Shown in pieces: positions 23,419-31,759 of a DNA stretch of 41,896 nucleotides. The stretch is from contig CAJFUL010000009.1 of the NCBI GenBank assembly GCA_904420245.1, forward strand, positions 1-41,896. Direction: 5' to 3'. Each line of letters opens with the position of its first letter. Position 1 is the first letter of the stretch. The notes under the pieces are model-generated. The model had not been told where the DNA came from, searched no databases, and was given only the letters and a program-made list of their open reading frames with translations. The translations under genes and the position numbers were made by a program. This DNA is from Candidatus Paralachnospira avium. GTDB lineage: Bacteria > Bacillota > Clostridia > Lachnospirales > Lachnospiraceae.

Positions 23419-24204
23419 TTGAAAAATTCAGAAATGAAATCGGTTATCTTGGAAAATCAAAAGCTGAAACGGGAAAACGAGGATCTGCGCAGACAGCTGG
23501 CGGAAACAAAGACCAATCTGCAGACTGCCCTGTCTTCGGTCTCCCATGAAATGAAAAATACGCTCACTCTGGTCATCGGAAACTCCCGCCTCCTGGAGCA
23601 GGAACAGCCGTCCATCGCTTCCGGCAGCCGCTGGAAGAGTATCCAGTCAGACCTCCTGCATATGCGCAGCTTTCTGCTGGATGTGTCTTCCTTCAAATCC
23701 ATGGACCAGATACGCCTGGACCGCCGTCTCTGCGATCTGTCCGCCTTTCTCCGGGACGTCTGCCGCAGCTGCGGCGGCTGGTTCGACGGCAGCCACCGGC
23801 GGCTGGTCCTGTCCTGCCCCGATACTGCCGAAGTCCTCTACGCGGACACCAACAAACTGTACCAGGCCCTGGTCAATCTGATCAAAAACGGCCTGGAAGC
23901 CCTGGGAACAGAAGGTACGGTCTCCATCCTCCTGAGGACCGGAACGGAAGAAGAACAAAAGCGCATCGGCGCGGAAACCGCGGTCATTGAAGTCAAGGAC
24001 ACCGGCTGCGGCCTGAGCCGCGAAGATATGGAAAACGCTCTCCGCCCCTTCTGCACCACCAAGCAGGACGGCACCGGCCTGGGACTGCCCATCGCCAAGA
24101 GCATCACCGAAGCCCACGGCGGCATACTGTCCCTTTCCTCAGAACCCGGAAAAGGCACCACGGCCGCCCTTCTTCTTCCCCGTCTTCCAAGCCTTTACAA
24201 ATAG
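23419..24204 (+). CDS. Soluble sensor histidine kinase
   Basis: Encodes 261 residues with no membrane segment. Residues 8-38 are a coiled coil, followed by the dimerisation/phosphoacceptor helix SSVSHEMKNTLTLVIGNS with His43, then an HATPase domain: N box NLIKNGLEA (153-161), G1 DTGCGLS with Asp194, and GTGLGLPIAKS near 217-227. No sensor domain precedes the H box, so input must come from a partner or an intracellular cue. No response regulator is adjacent. The start is probably TTG at 23419 with CAGGA about 10 bases upstream; ATG at 23434 is the alternative. Its last 66 bases overlap the convergent rhomboid gene. Confidence 0.88.
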   Translation: MKNSEMKSVILENQKLKRENEDLRRQLAETKTNLQTALSSVSHEMKNTLTLVIGNSRLLEQEQPSIASGSRWKSIQSDLLHMRSFLLDVSSFKSMDQIRLDRRLCDLSAFLRDVCRSCGGWFDGSHRRLVLSCPDTAEVLYADTNKLYQALVNLIKNGLEALGTEGTVSILLRTGTEEEQKRIGAETAVIEVKDTGCGLSREDMENALRPFCTTKQDGTGLGLPIAKSITEAHGGILSLSSEPGKGTTAALLLPRLPSLYK

Positions 24205-24774
24205 AAAGCCCATGAGAATCCCCGCCAGGAAGCCTCCGATATGGGCCGCCAGATTGATCCCCGCACTGACTACTCCGCTGTACAGCATGAGAAACACCGT
24301 AAGGAGCATCCGCTCCCTGCTGAAACCCGGCACGCTCCCCCGGCTCCTTATCATCAGACAGAACAGGGCTCCCAACAGTCCGTATATGGCGCCGGAGGCT
24401 CCTGCCGAAACCACAGTATCTCCCATCCATCCGTACCACAGGATGCTGATCCCATTTCCAGCCAATCCGGTGACCAGATAGATCAGGATCACCCGGACAG
24501 CTCCCAGCCGCTCTTCCAGCATATCGCCCACCACCAGGAGCATCAGCAGGTTCCCGCCGATGTGATGGATATCAAAATGCATGAACATGGATGTGAGCAG
24601 CGGAAGAATGCCTCCGAAGTATCTGCCGTCCACAATGAGCAGAGCGCCCTTCTGAGCCATCTCCAGCGTGTTTTCCGTGGCTCCCGTCATCAATAGATAT
24701 AAAAAATAGCTAACGTTGACTGCCGCCAGCGCCAAAACGCCGTAGGGCAGATTTCTTCTTTTCCCTCTGTCCAT
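24139..24774 (-). CDS. Rhomboid family intramembrane serine protease
   Basis: Encodes 211 residues with six hydrophobic helices. The catalytic dyad is visible: Ser128 in GASGAIYG and His178 in NLAAHIGGF, with the supporting HxxxN-type motif HHIGGN (70-75) in the second helix. Rhomboids cut single-pass membrane proteins within or near the membrane. It is the last gene of the Tad pilus locus, 30 bases after the FHA gene, so single-pass TadE-like or pilin proteins encoded upstream are possible substrates (inference). Its 3' end overlaps the convergent histidine kinase by 66 bases. Confidence 0.94.
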   Translation of the reverse strand: MDRGKRRNLPYGVLALAAVNVSYFLYLLMTGATENTLEMAQKGALLIVDGRYFGGILPLLTSMFMHFDIHHIGGNLLMLLVVGDMLEERLGAVRVILIYLVTGLAGNGISILWYGWMGDTVVSAGASGAIYGLLGALFCLMIRSRGSVPGFSRERMLLTVFLMLYSGVVSAGINLAAHIGGFLAGILMGFLFVKAWKTGKKKGGRGAFSGF

Positions 24775-24804
24775 TCCGTTTCTTCACTCCCTGAAGAAAC
24801 CTTA

Positions 24805-25905
24805 TCACGATTCCCCTCTCCTGTCAAACACCCGGAACTCATAGACCTGTCCCACGATCCCGATGCTGTCGCCATGGACCAGCTCTCTTTCTTCATTGGG
24901 CGCCAGCTCCTTTCCATTCAGGCGGCTCCCATTGGTAGAATTCAGATCCATGACCCAGTAACGGCCATTCCGGCAGTCCAGCCTCAGATGGAGCCTGCTG
25001 ACTCCCCGTTCTCCAGGATCATAGTGGACGCCTTTGCGGCATCCGATAAAAAAAGGAAATTCGGTAAGAACGATCTTTTCTTTCCGCTCCTGACAGAAGA
25101 GGAACGGAAGGTCTTCCGAATCCTCCTCTGCCAGAAACAGCTCCGTATCCGTTTCCGGACCGCCCTGGAAAGGCTGAGGATATTCCCGGGAGGTTTCTCT
25201 TTTTTCTGCCGGGGCCGCAGCCTCCTCCTCCCGCTGCGGCTCCAGATCATCCCACATTTCCACGGGCTTTTTCCGAAAGAGCCGCCGGATCCTGTTCCAA
25301 ACGCCTCCTTCTCTCCCCGCTTCCTCCCGAAGATCAAAAGCCTCTGCCTCGGGAAGCCGCGCAGGCGGCGGCTCCGGCGCATCCAGACAGGCAAACAGCT
25401 TCTCCGGCACCAGCGGCTCTTCCATACAGCTCCTGTAAAGGCGCAGCAGCAGCCGTTCCAACGCTTCCTTTTCATTTCCGGTCTTTCCCAGAAGCCACAT
25501 CAAAAGCGCCTTCATATGGTCCTCAAAGCTTCCCTCCTGACCCTCGCAGAAGAAAAATAGACCGTGTCCCGCGTCCTGACGGCAGTACAGATACTCCGGA
25601 TCCAGTACGACGCCCTTCCACTCCAGGAGAAAGGGCTCCAGTCTCTGCAAAAACTCCGCCAGACGGACGATAAAAGCTTCCGTCTCCTCTTTCTCCAGAT
25701 CCCGGAATTCCAGAAGACGGGACAGGGGCTGGGCTCCCGTCACATCATACCCGCAGTACCAGCGGCCGTCCTCCCATTCCTCGTAAAAGGCAGCCAGCCC
25801 CGGGATCCGGTTCCTGCGTATCATCTCTGTCTGGGCTCCTCCTTCTCCGATCTCGTAAAATAAAATATAATTGCGGCCCTTGATCCGCCTGTAAAGGGCT
25901 TTCAC
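24805..25905 (-). CDS. DUF6382-like/FHA domain protein of the Tad locus
   Basis: Encodes 366 residues. The N-terminal 170 residues form a soluble domain like DUF6382 proteins, which accompany FHA domains in Clostridia. A charged, Pro/Glu-rich linker (about 180-265) leads to a C-terminal FHA domain (about 280-355) with the phosphothreonine-binding features GVSRLHLRL and LNSTNGSRLNG. FHA domains dock phosphothreonine peptides, hinting at Ser/Thr kinase control of the pilus; no kinase gene is nearby. The start is GTG with AAGGAGG upstream, 12 bases after the TadE-like gene. Confidence 0.88.
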   Translation of the reverse strand: MKALYRRIKGRNYILFYEIGEGGAQTEMIRRNRIPGLAAFYEEWEDGRWYCGYDVTGAQPLSRLLEFRDLEKEETEAFIVRLAEFLQRLEPFLLEWKGVVLDPEYLYCRQDAGHGLFFFCEGQEGSFEDHMKALLMWLLGKTGNEKEALERLLLRLYRSCMEEPLVPEKLFACLDAPEPPPARLPEAEAFDLREEAGREGGVWNRIRRLFRKKPVEMWDDLEPQREEEAAAPAEKRETSREYPQPFQGGPETDTELFLAEEDSEDLPFLFCQERKEKIVLTEFPFFIGCRKGVHYDPGERGVSRLHLRLDCRNGRYWVMDLNSTNGSRLNGKELAPNEERELVHGDSIGIVGQVYEFRVFDRRGES

Positions 25906-25917
25906 CCGGCTCCCTCC

Positions 25918-26325
25918 TTAAAAGCGCGACTTTCTCACGATCTCTTCTCCAAACAAAAGCCCGGTCTCCTTCTCCTCCATATGGTCCGGTTCCTTCAGAG
26001 AAAAGAACGTCTCTTCCAAAAAGGAGAGAAAACGCCCTTTTCCCCGGCAGGAGATCACAAATCGATCCCCTTCTGTCTTCCGGACCGTTTCTATATCGGA
26101 AAGCAGAGTTTCCGGTCCCGTTTCCTTCCCGTCCGCCTCTTTCTGAAAAGCCTGTTTCTGCACCTGGTCACAGAGCCACGCCTTCACAACAACCTCATCA
26201 TGGAGGAACATGGCCATCCACAGGATCAGAAAGACCAGCGCTATCCCGGCGGGGATCACAAACGCCGCCTCCACGGTGAAGCTTCCCTTCCTGGTCTCCT
26301 GAAAAAATCTACGCGCCTTATCCAT
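25918..26325 (-). CDS. TadE-like minor pilin (second copy)
   Basis: Encodes 135 residues. The N terminus has the TadE signature KGSFTVEAAFVIPAGIALVF, in which Glu at +5 follows the predicted prepilin-like cleavage or membrane-insertion site, and a single hydrophobic helix (about 15-40). The rest is hydrophilic and would face outward. TadE/TadF pseudopilins help assemble the Flp pilus. AGGAG lies upstream of the ATG at 26325, 11 bases after the short prepilin peptidase gene. Confidence 0.88.
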   Translation of the reverse strand: MDKARRFFQETRKGSFTVEAAFVIPAGIALVFLILWMAMFLHDEVVVKAWLCDQVQKQAFQKEADGKETGPETLLSDIETVRKTEGDRFVISCRGKGRFLSFLEETFFSLKEPDHMEEKETGLLFGEEIVRKSRF

Positions 26326-26336
26326 CCTTCCACTCC

Positions 26337-26750
26337 TTAAAATAAGATCCGGAAAAGACAGCCTCCCAGGAGGAACGGCGACAGCGGCAGCTCCTTCTTC
26401 CTCTGTTTCCGGACCGCCCCATAGTAAAATACCAGAGGCGCCATCAAGATCAGTCCCATTTCCAGTATAAAAAGACCGTTGATCCAGCCTCCCATGGCGC
26501 CCACCGCCATCACGGTCCAGCCATCTCCTTCTCCGATCTTTCCCGGACAGGCCGCCGCCAGGAGCCGCAGGACGGCTCCCGGGATCAGGCCTGCAAAAGC
26601 CAGCCCCGGACCTGCCCTCAGAAATCCCACAGCCAGGCCGCCGGCCAGCCCCAGGATCAAAAGCCAGACCGGAAGGCGCCTCCACCGGACATCCCATATG
26701 CTGCACAGGGCCAGAAAGCCTGCTGCCGCAGCCTGCCACCCGTCTTCCAT
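26337..26750 (-). CDS. Short A24-type prepilin peptidase (second copy)
   Basis: Encodes 137 residues, a short aspartic prepilin peptidase of the TadV/CpaA type. Both expected aspartates are present: CSIWDVRWRRLPV in the first loop and the GxGD motif as KIGEGDGW. Four to five hydrophobic helices fit the short form of the family. It removes leader peptides of Flp pilin and possibly pseudopilins at the membrane. It sits between two TadE-like genes, separate from the longer peptidase at the front of the locus. AGGAGG lies 9 bases before the ATG. Confidence 0.85.
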   Translation of the reverse strand: MEDGWQAAAAGFLALCSIWDVRWRRLPVWLLILGLAGGLAVGFLRAGPGLAFAGLIPGAVLRLLAAACPGKIGEGDGWTVMAVGAMGGWINGLFILEMGLILMAPLVFYYGAVRKQRKKELPLSPFLLGGCLFRILF

Positions 26751-26763
26751 GCCATCCCGCCTC

Positions 26764-27669
26764 CTATCTGCCGCATTTTCCGCAAAACGTCCTGTCTCCC
26801 GCTTCCGCGGCCGGCACTTTCGTGATCCATCTGCTGATCCCTCCGCAGCTCCGGCTGCTGTGGTAGCGGTCTCCATGATCCGTGATATAGACTGCCGGAG
26901 TTTTGTTTTCTCCGCATCTTTCACAGGCCGTATACCGCTCTCCGTTCCGGTTCCTGAGACTCTTTAAGCTGGCTGCCGGGACTGCTCTTACAGAAAGGGA
27001 CAGATAGGCGCACTCCCTCGTGCGGTGCTTCGCCGTGCCATAGGGCGTGATATATACGGCCTCTCCCCATCCGTCCAGCTCTCCGGCCCCCAGCTCCGAG
27101 ATGGATGCCTGTCCGTTCCAGAGCCGTCTCCTGACGCTCTGTGTGCAGACCGTCTTCCACGGGGCAAAAAGAGGTCCGGCCTGGTAGACCGCAGTAGTCT
27201 CCAGAAAATCTCCTTTTCTTTCCAGGGTAACCTGGATCCCATCCTCCTTCAGGGAGATGCCTTCCGCCAGCGGGATCATCTCCCGGAGGGCCGCTTCCCG
27301 GAGACCTGCCCCATGGCTGATGCGGTAGATGGCCCGCTCTCTGGTTTCCTGCTCCAGAAAGAGCTGGAACCTGGCTTGAAAACCCATGAGGGAAAACAGA
27401 TAAAACAGCTGGACGCAGGCCATCAAAAGCAGCGTCATGACAAAAGCCGCTTCTATGACCAGGCTTCCTCTAAGGGAGGCGGAGGCAGATGCCCTCCTCC
27501 CGCAGCAGCGTCGAGTTGATGGATTCCGTTTTAAATCTGACTTTTTGGTTACTTGGAGAGGTTTTAGGAGAAACGTCCCCCCGGGCTTATAACAGGGGAC
27601 TTGATAGGAAATTGTTTTATGAAATTGTTTTGATATGCAAAGGGGTTTCTGCCGCAAAGAGAAGGGCAC
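26764..27669 (-). CDS. TadE-like protein with duplicated His/Cys domain
   Basis: Encodes up to 301 residues. The TadE-type segment is SLRGSLVIEAAFVMTLLLMA (65-84) with its hydrophobic helix, followed by an outward region. The C-terminal third contains two copies of a small domain starting VYIT and holding H-x4-C and CxxC: His215, Cys220, Cys249, Cys252 and His270, Cys275, Cys296, Cys299, well suited to bind two zinc ions. The start is uncertain: GTG at 27669 has AGGAGG 9 bases upstream but gives a 66-residue basic N terminus before the TadE segment, unusual for the family; a later non-ATG start is possible. Confidence 0.82.
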   Translation of the reverse strand: MPFSLRQKPLCISKQFHKTISYQVPCYKPGGTFLLKPLQVTKKSDLKRNPSTRRCCGRRASASASLRGSLVIEAAFVMTLLLMACVQLFYLFSLMGFQARFQLFLEQETRERAIYRISHGAGLREAALREMIPLAEGISLKEDGIQVTLERKGDFLETTAVYQAGPLFAPWKTVCTQSVRRRLWNGQASISELGAGELDGWGEAVYITPYGTAKHRTRECAYLSLSVRAVPAASLKSLRNRNGERYTACERCGENKTPAVYITDHGDRYHSSRSCGGISRWITKVPAAEAGDRTFCGKCGR

Positions 27670-27690
27670 CTGTCTCCACCTCCTTTCTGT

Positions 27691-29493
27691 TCAGTATCCG
27701 TAAGCGGCCGTCTGGGAAAAGACATACCGTCCTCCCTGAGTCTTCCAGACAGGCAGCCGCAAAAACAAAGCGTCCGCGTAAAAGCTCGTCTCCACAGTGC
27801 TAAAGGCCAGGCAGTTTTCCATATAAAAGCCTGCATCCTCCCGGCGGAGATTAAACTCAATGACATCCATCATGCGGAAATACTGCTCCTCTCCGTCTCC
27901 CAGGAGAAACAAGAGCATCAGATACCCGCCGTAATCCCATATCCCGTCTCCGGAGAGATCCCCGGCTTCCGGCGATAAGATGGCTCCCGGAGCCTGGGAC
28001 AGCGACAGCTTCCAGTCCGCCGCCGTCTTGCGGAGGGGGACCTGGCCTCCGGAAAAAAGCGTCTTTACATCTGTCAGGGCCTCCGCCAGGGCCCAGGCTC
28101 CCATGATGAGACCGGCGGCCAGACGCACCAGCGGGTACACTCCCGTAAATCCCACTAAGGAGGCCGCCAGGGCTTCCGCTTCCGCCCGTTTTTCTCCGTC
28201 CCGCATAAGGTACAGAAAATTCAGTCCTGTCCGCACCGCCGTCAGGCGCCTGGCTGTGCTTTCCAGATTTTCCCTGTCGCTTTCCGCTCCGTTTAAGATG
28301 TATTCCGCTTCATAAGATAAGAGTTCTTCCTCTCCCTCCTTCCCATAACGGCTGAAGTGCTCTGCCATATAACAGGCCGCGGCTCCTTTTACGGCGGCCG
28401 CAGTCTCCTCCGGCGGTTCGGAAAGCGCCGACGGATACGGTCCTCCCTTTAAGGTCTTCTGAGATACCGTTCCCTCTTCTCCCAGGACCAGCCTTAAGAT
28501 CCCCTGTCCGTTCCACTCTCCCGCCGCTTTTAACAGAGAAGCTTCCTCCTCCTGCTCTGCCGCCTCTCTCTCCGGGATCCCGGAGAGGGACTGGATCCCT
28601 TCCCGGAGCAGATCTTCTGCCGGAACTCCAGATTCCCGGTCCAGAAGCTTCTCCGCCTGGTCCATGACGGTCTGCCGTACCGCTTCCGCTTCCCTGCTCC
28701 TGCTGCCCGCCGGATCGGCGTATTCTTCCAGATACGAAACTTCCTGCTCCATCATCTCATACGCGGCCTCACTGATCTGCCCTTTCCGCGTCTCCAGGCG
28801 CTGCCGCTCTGCCTCCAGCTCTTCTCTCAGCTCTTCCGTCAGGTCTGCCGCCTGATCCTCCCGGCAGTCTGCAAGGACCGTCTGGGCATACCGGCGGAGC
28901 GCTTCCATCTGCTCTTCCGACCGGTCTCCGCTCTCCAGGAGCCCGGTCATCTGCTCTTTCAGAGTTCTTCCGGCTTCCGCCGTCTTCTCATAGGCTTCTT
29001 CGATCCGAGCCGCCGCTTCTCCGTACCCGGCCAGGTCCTGGATATAGGCAAATACTTCCTCCCCGTCCCGCACCAGATCCGCCTGGCCGGCGACCGTTTC
29101 CAAAAGCTTCTCCTTCCCATGGGCTTCCGCATCCTCCATAACCTGTTCCAGGAACGCGGCTCCTCCTCTGTCCAGCGCCGTTTCCGTCTCCAGGATCCGG
29201 ACCGTTCCTGCTTCAAAGCCTCCGGCTGCGCCCGCCAGAGACAGCTCCCGCTCCATGGTCTCCAAAAATCCCTGCCCGTCCGCCATGAACAGCAGATGAT
29301 ACTCTTCCCAGAGAGGGCGGTAATATCCCGCGTAGACCGATTCCAGAGCCGCTCCCTGGGCCTGGGATGTGAGATAATCCAAAAAGGAATATCTGGCGGA
29401 TTCCAGAGCTGTACAGACAATGGCCAAAAGCAAAGTCAGAAGCAGGGAAAAAAATACGGTGACGCTCCCCCGGCTCTGCCCGTCCGCCGTCAA
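27691..29493 (-). CDS. DUF5702 family TadG-like pilus protein
   Basis: Encodes 600 residues with one N-terminal hydrophobic helix (GSVTVFFSLLLTLLLAIVCT, residues 9-28) and a long outward part, largely helical and Glu/Arg-rich between 90 and 330, then a mixed C-terminal domain. This is the DUF5702 arrangement found in Tad loci of Clostridia, where it takes the place of TadG. A TTG start overlaps the stop of the small pilin gene (TTGA), with GAGGAGA upstream, so the two are translationally coupled. Confidence 0.88.
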   Translation of the reverse strand: MTADGQSRGSVTVFFSLLLTLLLAIVCTALESARYSFLDYLTSQAQGAALESVYAGYYRPLWEEYHLLFMADGQGFLETMERELSLAGAAGGFEAGTVRILETETALDRGGAAFLEQVMEDAEAHGKEKLLETVAGQADLVRDGEEVFAYIQDLAGYGEAAARIEEAYEKTAEAGRTLKEQMTGLLESGDRSEEQMEALRRYAQTVLADCREDQAADLTEELREELEAERQRLETRKGQISEAAYEMMEQEVSYLEEYADPAGSRSREAEAVRQTVMDQAEKLLDRESGVPAEDLLREGIQSLSGIPEREAAEQEEEASLLKAAGEWNGQGILRLVLGEEGTVSQKTLKGGPYPSALSEPPEETAAAVKGAAACYMAEHFSRYGKEGEEELLSYEAEYILNGAESDRENLESTARRLTAVRTGLNFLYLMRDGEKRAEAEALAASLVGFTGVYPLVRLAAGLIMGAWALAEALTDVKTLFSGGQVPLRKTAADWKLSLSQAPGAILSPEAGDLSGDGIWDYGGYLMLLFLLGDGEEQYFRMMDVIEFNLRREDAGFYMENCLAFSTVETSFYADALFLRLPVWKTQGGRYVFSQTAAYGY

Positions 29494-29660
29494 TAGATCT
29501 CCTCTGCCTTTCCTCCTATGCGGATAAAAATGCTCTTCACCAGCGCGGTCAGCTGGTTTTTAAAAATGATCACCAGAGAGATCAACACCACCAGGATCAA
29601 AATGATCTCCACCACGCCGACTGCCGCCTCTTCCTCCCAAAACTGTCTGCCGTCTGTCAT
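29490..29660 (-). CDS. Flp-type (type IVb) pilin, 56 residues
   Basis: Encodes only 56 residues: a hydrophilic N terminus MTDGRQFWEEEAAVGVVE followed by a long hydrophobic helix with IILILVVLISLVIIFKNQ, then a short basic tail. The WEEEAAVGVVE stretch with Glu at +5 after the presumed cleavage point matches Flp pilins, the major subunit of Tad pili. GGAGGAGGG lies upstream of the ATG. It sits between TadC and the DUF5702 protein, with TTGA overlap to the latter. The unusually high hydrophobicity and very short length fit the family (about 50-70 residues). Confidence 0.88.
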   Translation of the reverse strand: MTDGRQFWEEEAAVGVVEIILILVVLISLVIIFKNQLTALVKSIFIRIGGKAEEIY

Positions 29661-29680
29661 TTCACACCCTCCTCCCCGTC

Positions 29681-31039
29681 CTAGAAGGACAGGAATCCCG
29701 GCACCATTATGACCGTCAGCACCACAAGAAGCATTAAGAACATGGGGAGCATCAGCTTCGTCTCCGCCTCTTCTCCCAGTCTCCTGGCCATGTTCTTCCT
29801 TTCCTCAAAGGATTCTTCCGCCTCTTCCTTCAAGCGCAGGGACAGCTTCGTACTCCCCTGACGCAGGTTCTGCTCCAGCAGGGCTCCGAACTTCATATAA
29901 GCATGAAGTCCGCAGCGCCTTCCGAACTCCCCGTATGCCTGACTCTCATAAACGCCGTTGTCCAGCTGGTTTTTCGTGATCCGCATTTCTTCCCAGGCAT
30001 ATCGGGGCTCCGCGCCCTTTCTCTTCTTTTCCTCATATTCCGACACCATCCTTTCCCATACGTTTCTCGGCGACAGTCCTGCCTGCAAAAGCACCGTAAA
30101 CTTGGACACAAGCTCCGGATAATCCAAGAGCATCTGCTTTTCCCTGGCCTTAAGGGCCTCCTTTTGGCTCTGCCCGGCTCTCGCCGCCGTCCACAAAGCT
30201 GCCAGCACCGCCAGAAAGATGATCCATCCGGCCTCTCCCCCCGCTCCCGCCTCATACCAGGTCAGAGCTTCTCCCCGGTAGCTGGACGGAAGCTGTGCTT
30301 CCCCGCTTTCCCCATCCGCTTCAAGGCTTTTCTCCAGTTCTTCTCCAAGTCCCGAAAGGAACTGCTCCTCCCCGGTCTGCTCCGGCGGAAATACCTGTAC
30401 CGGGATCTCATAGGTCCTGATCTCCTCCCCGCAGAACAGGGTCAGCAGATACGTTCCCTCTTCCCCTTCCGGATCCATCTCCCCCGGTTCCTTTAAGATC
30501 CCTCCCCAGTCGTCCAGGAGCTCCCGGTTCTCTGATGTCCACTGAGCCTCTGCCAGCCCTCCCGCCGCCTCATCGGGCAGGAACAGCGGCAGACTGACGT
30601 TTTCCAGACTCTCGTTTTCTCCCGGCATGAGACGGAGGATCTCCTGATAGGCTTCCTCCAGGACACGCTCTTTCTCTTCATCCGTAAGGCGCTGTTCTCC
30701 CACAGAGACCTCCAGCTCTTCCAAGTCTCCCCCTTCCCTTTCCACTTCCAGATAATAGGTGGCCGCTCCGCTGCCGTAGGCGGGCCGCTCCAGGACGGAT
30801 ATTTCCCTCCGCCCTGTCCCGAAGATCCCTGCCAACGCCCACACGGCGCTCCCGGCCAGCAGGATCCGCCCGGCGCGGGACACCAGCTTCCCATCCTGTT
30901 CTCTGGAGAGCTTTTCCGGATCCGCGGAAGGATACAGGCGCCGCAGCCGGCGGAGACGCTCCGCCGGAACGGGAGGTTTTCCACTCTTTTTCCGAAAATC
31001 CCGGTATTTATCCACCATCCATATGCCGATCTTCCCCAT
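29681..31039 (-). CDS. tadC: TadC-like secretion platform protein with large insert
   Basis: Encodes 452 residues. The C-terminal half is a T2SS F/TadC domain (KEALKAREKQMLLDYPELVS, FGALLEQNLRQGSTKLS and ending in a helix LMLPMFLMLLVVLTVIMVPG). The N-terminal half is unusual: one helix near 57-75, then about 190 mostly acidic residues before the next helix (about 262-285). That stretch includes YLEVEREGGDLEELEVSVGE and could form a folded extracytoplasmic domain. TadC acts with TadB as the inner-membrane platform for the pilus motor. It begins 9 bases after tadB, with AGGAGG upstream of the ATG. Confidence 0.88.
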   Translation of the reverse strand: MGKIGIWMVDKYRDFRKKSGKPPVPAERLRRLRRLYPSADPEKLSREQDGKLVSRAGRILLAGSAVWALAGIFGTGRREISVLERPAYGSGAATYYLEVEREGGDLEELEVSVGEQRLTDEEKERVLEEAYQEILRLMPGENESLENVSLPLFLPDEAAGGLAEAQWTSENRELLDDWGGILKEPGEMDPEGEEGTYLLTLFCGEEIRTYEIPVQVFPPEQTGEEQFLSGLGEELEKSLEADGESGEAQLPSSYRGEALTWYEAGAGGEAGWIIFLAVLAALWTAARAGQSQKEALKAREKQMLLDYPELVSKFTVLLQAGLSPRNVWERMVSEYEEKKRKGAEPRYAWEEMRITKNQLDNGVYESQAYGEFGRRCGLHAYMKFGALLEQNLRQGSTKLSLRLKEEAEESFEERKNMARRLGEEAETKLMLPMFLMLLVVLTVIMVPGFLSF

Positions 31040-31048
31040 AAGGCCTCC

Positions 31049-31759
31049 TCACACTTCAATGGTCCCGATCCTGTCCGCCAGGGCCCAGGCCGCCAGATAG
31101 ACCGCCAGACAGACTGTCATGACCACCCGGCCCGGAAGCGTCCCGTACAGCACCTCAAAGAATCCGGGAGAGGTCAGATCCATATAGAATAGGATCAGTA
31201 ACGGGACCGCCTTCATGATCTTCAGCTCGTACTGGCGTCCTCTCAAGAGGGTATAGATCTCCTCCTGAGCCTCCAGTCTTCCCGACAGGATCTGCACCGT
31301 CTCCTGTATCACCTGGTCCGTCCGCCCTCCCGTCCTCCTGGCAGCTCCGAATACTTCGGCAAAACTGAATCCCTCCGGAAGATCCAGCTCCTCCGCCAGC
31401 TCCCTCACCGCCTTCTCAAGGGGCATATTGATCCCGACCCTGGCGGATACCCGGTAAAACCCTTCCGCCATAACGCTGTTTTTTCCATAGAGGAATTCCA
31501 CTTCCCTCGCTGCGTCCAGAAACGCGTTCTCGCCGGAATGTCCGGCCCGCACAGAAGCCGAGAGCGCCAGCAGTCCGTCCCGCAGCTGCCTGGATGCCGC
31601 CCGGCGGTCCTCCCGCTTCTTTCCCGCCTCGTATTTCCGTGAAAAATACCAGGCTGCCGGAAGCAGGAGGAAAAACGCCGGCAGGCTCCTGTAAAACAGA
31701 TACGCCAGCACGCCTGCCAGGGCAAGTCCGTACAGCCATGCCTCAGCCCTCCTTCTCAT
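31049..31759 (-). CDS. tadB: TadB-like secretion platform protein
   Basis: Encodes about 236 residues of the T2SS F/TadB family. Two helices at the N terminus (about 10-35), a cytoplasmic helical domain with RDGLLALSASVRAGHSGENAF, EVFGAARRTGGRTDQVIQET, and two C-terminal helices (ending about 225). The RTGG/ETV pattern is a hallmark of GspF-like domains. The ATG at 31759 overlaps the end of the ATPase gene by 17 bases and is preceded by GGAG; an in-frame ATG at 31798 is an alternative. Confidence 0.9.
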   Translation of the reverse strand: MRRRAEAWLYGLALAGVLAYLFYRSLPAFFLLLPAAWYFSRKYEAGKKREDRRAASRQLRDGLLALSASVRAGHSGENAFLDAAREVEFLYGKNSVMAEGFYRVSARVGINMPLEKAVRELAEELDLPEGFSFAEVFGAARRTGGRTDQVIQETVQILSGRLEAQEEIYTLLRGRQYELKIMKAVPLLILFYMDLTSPGFFEVLYGTLPGRVVMTVCLAVYLAAWALADRIGTIEV

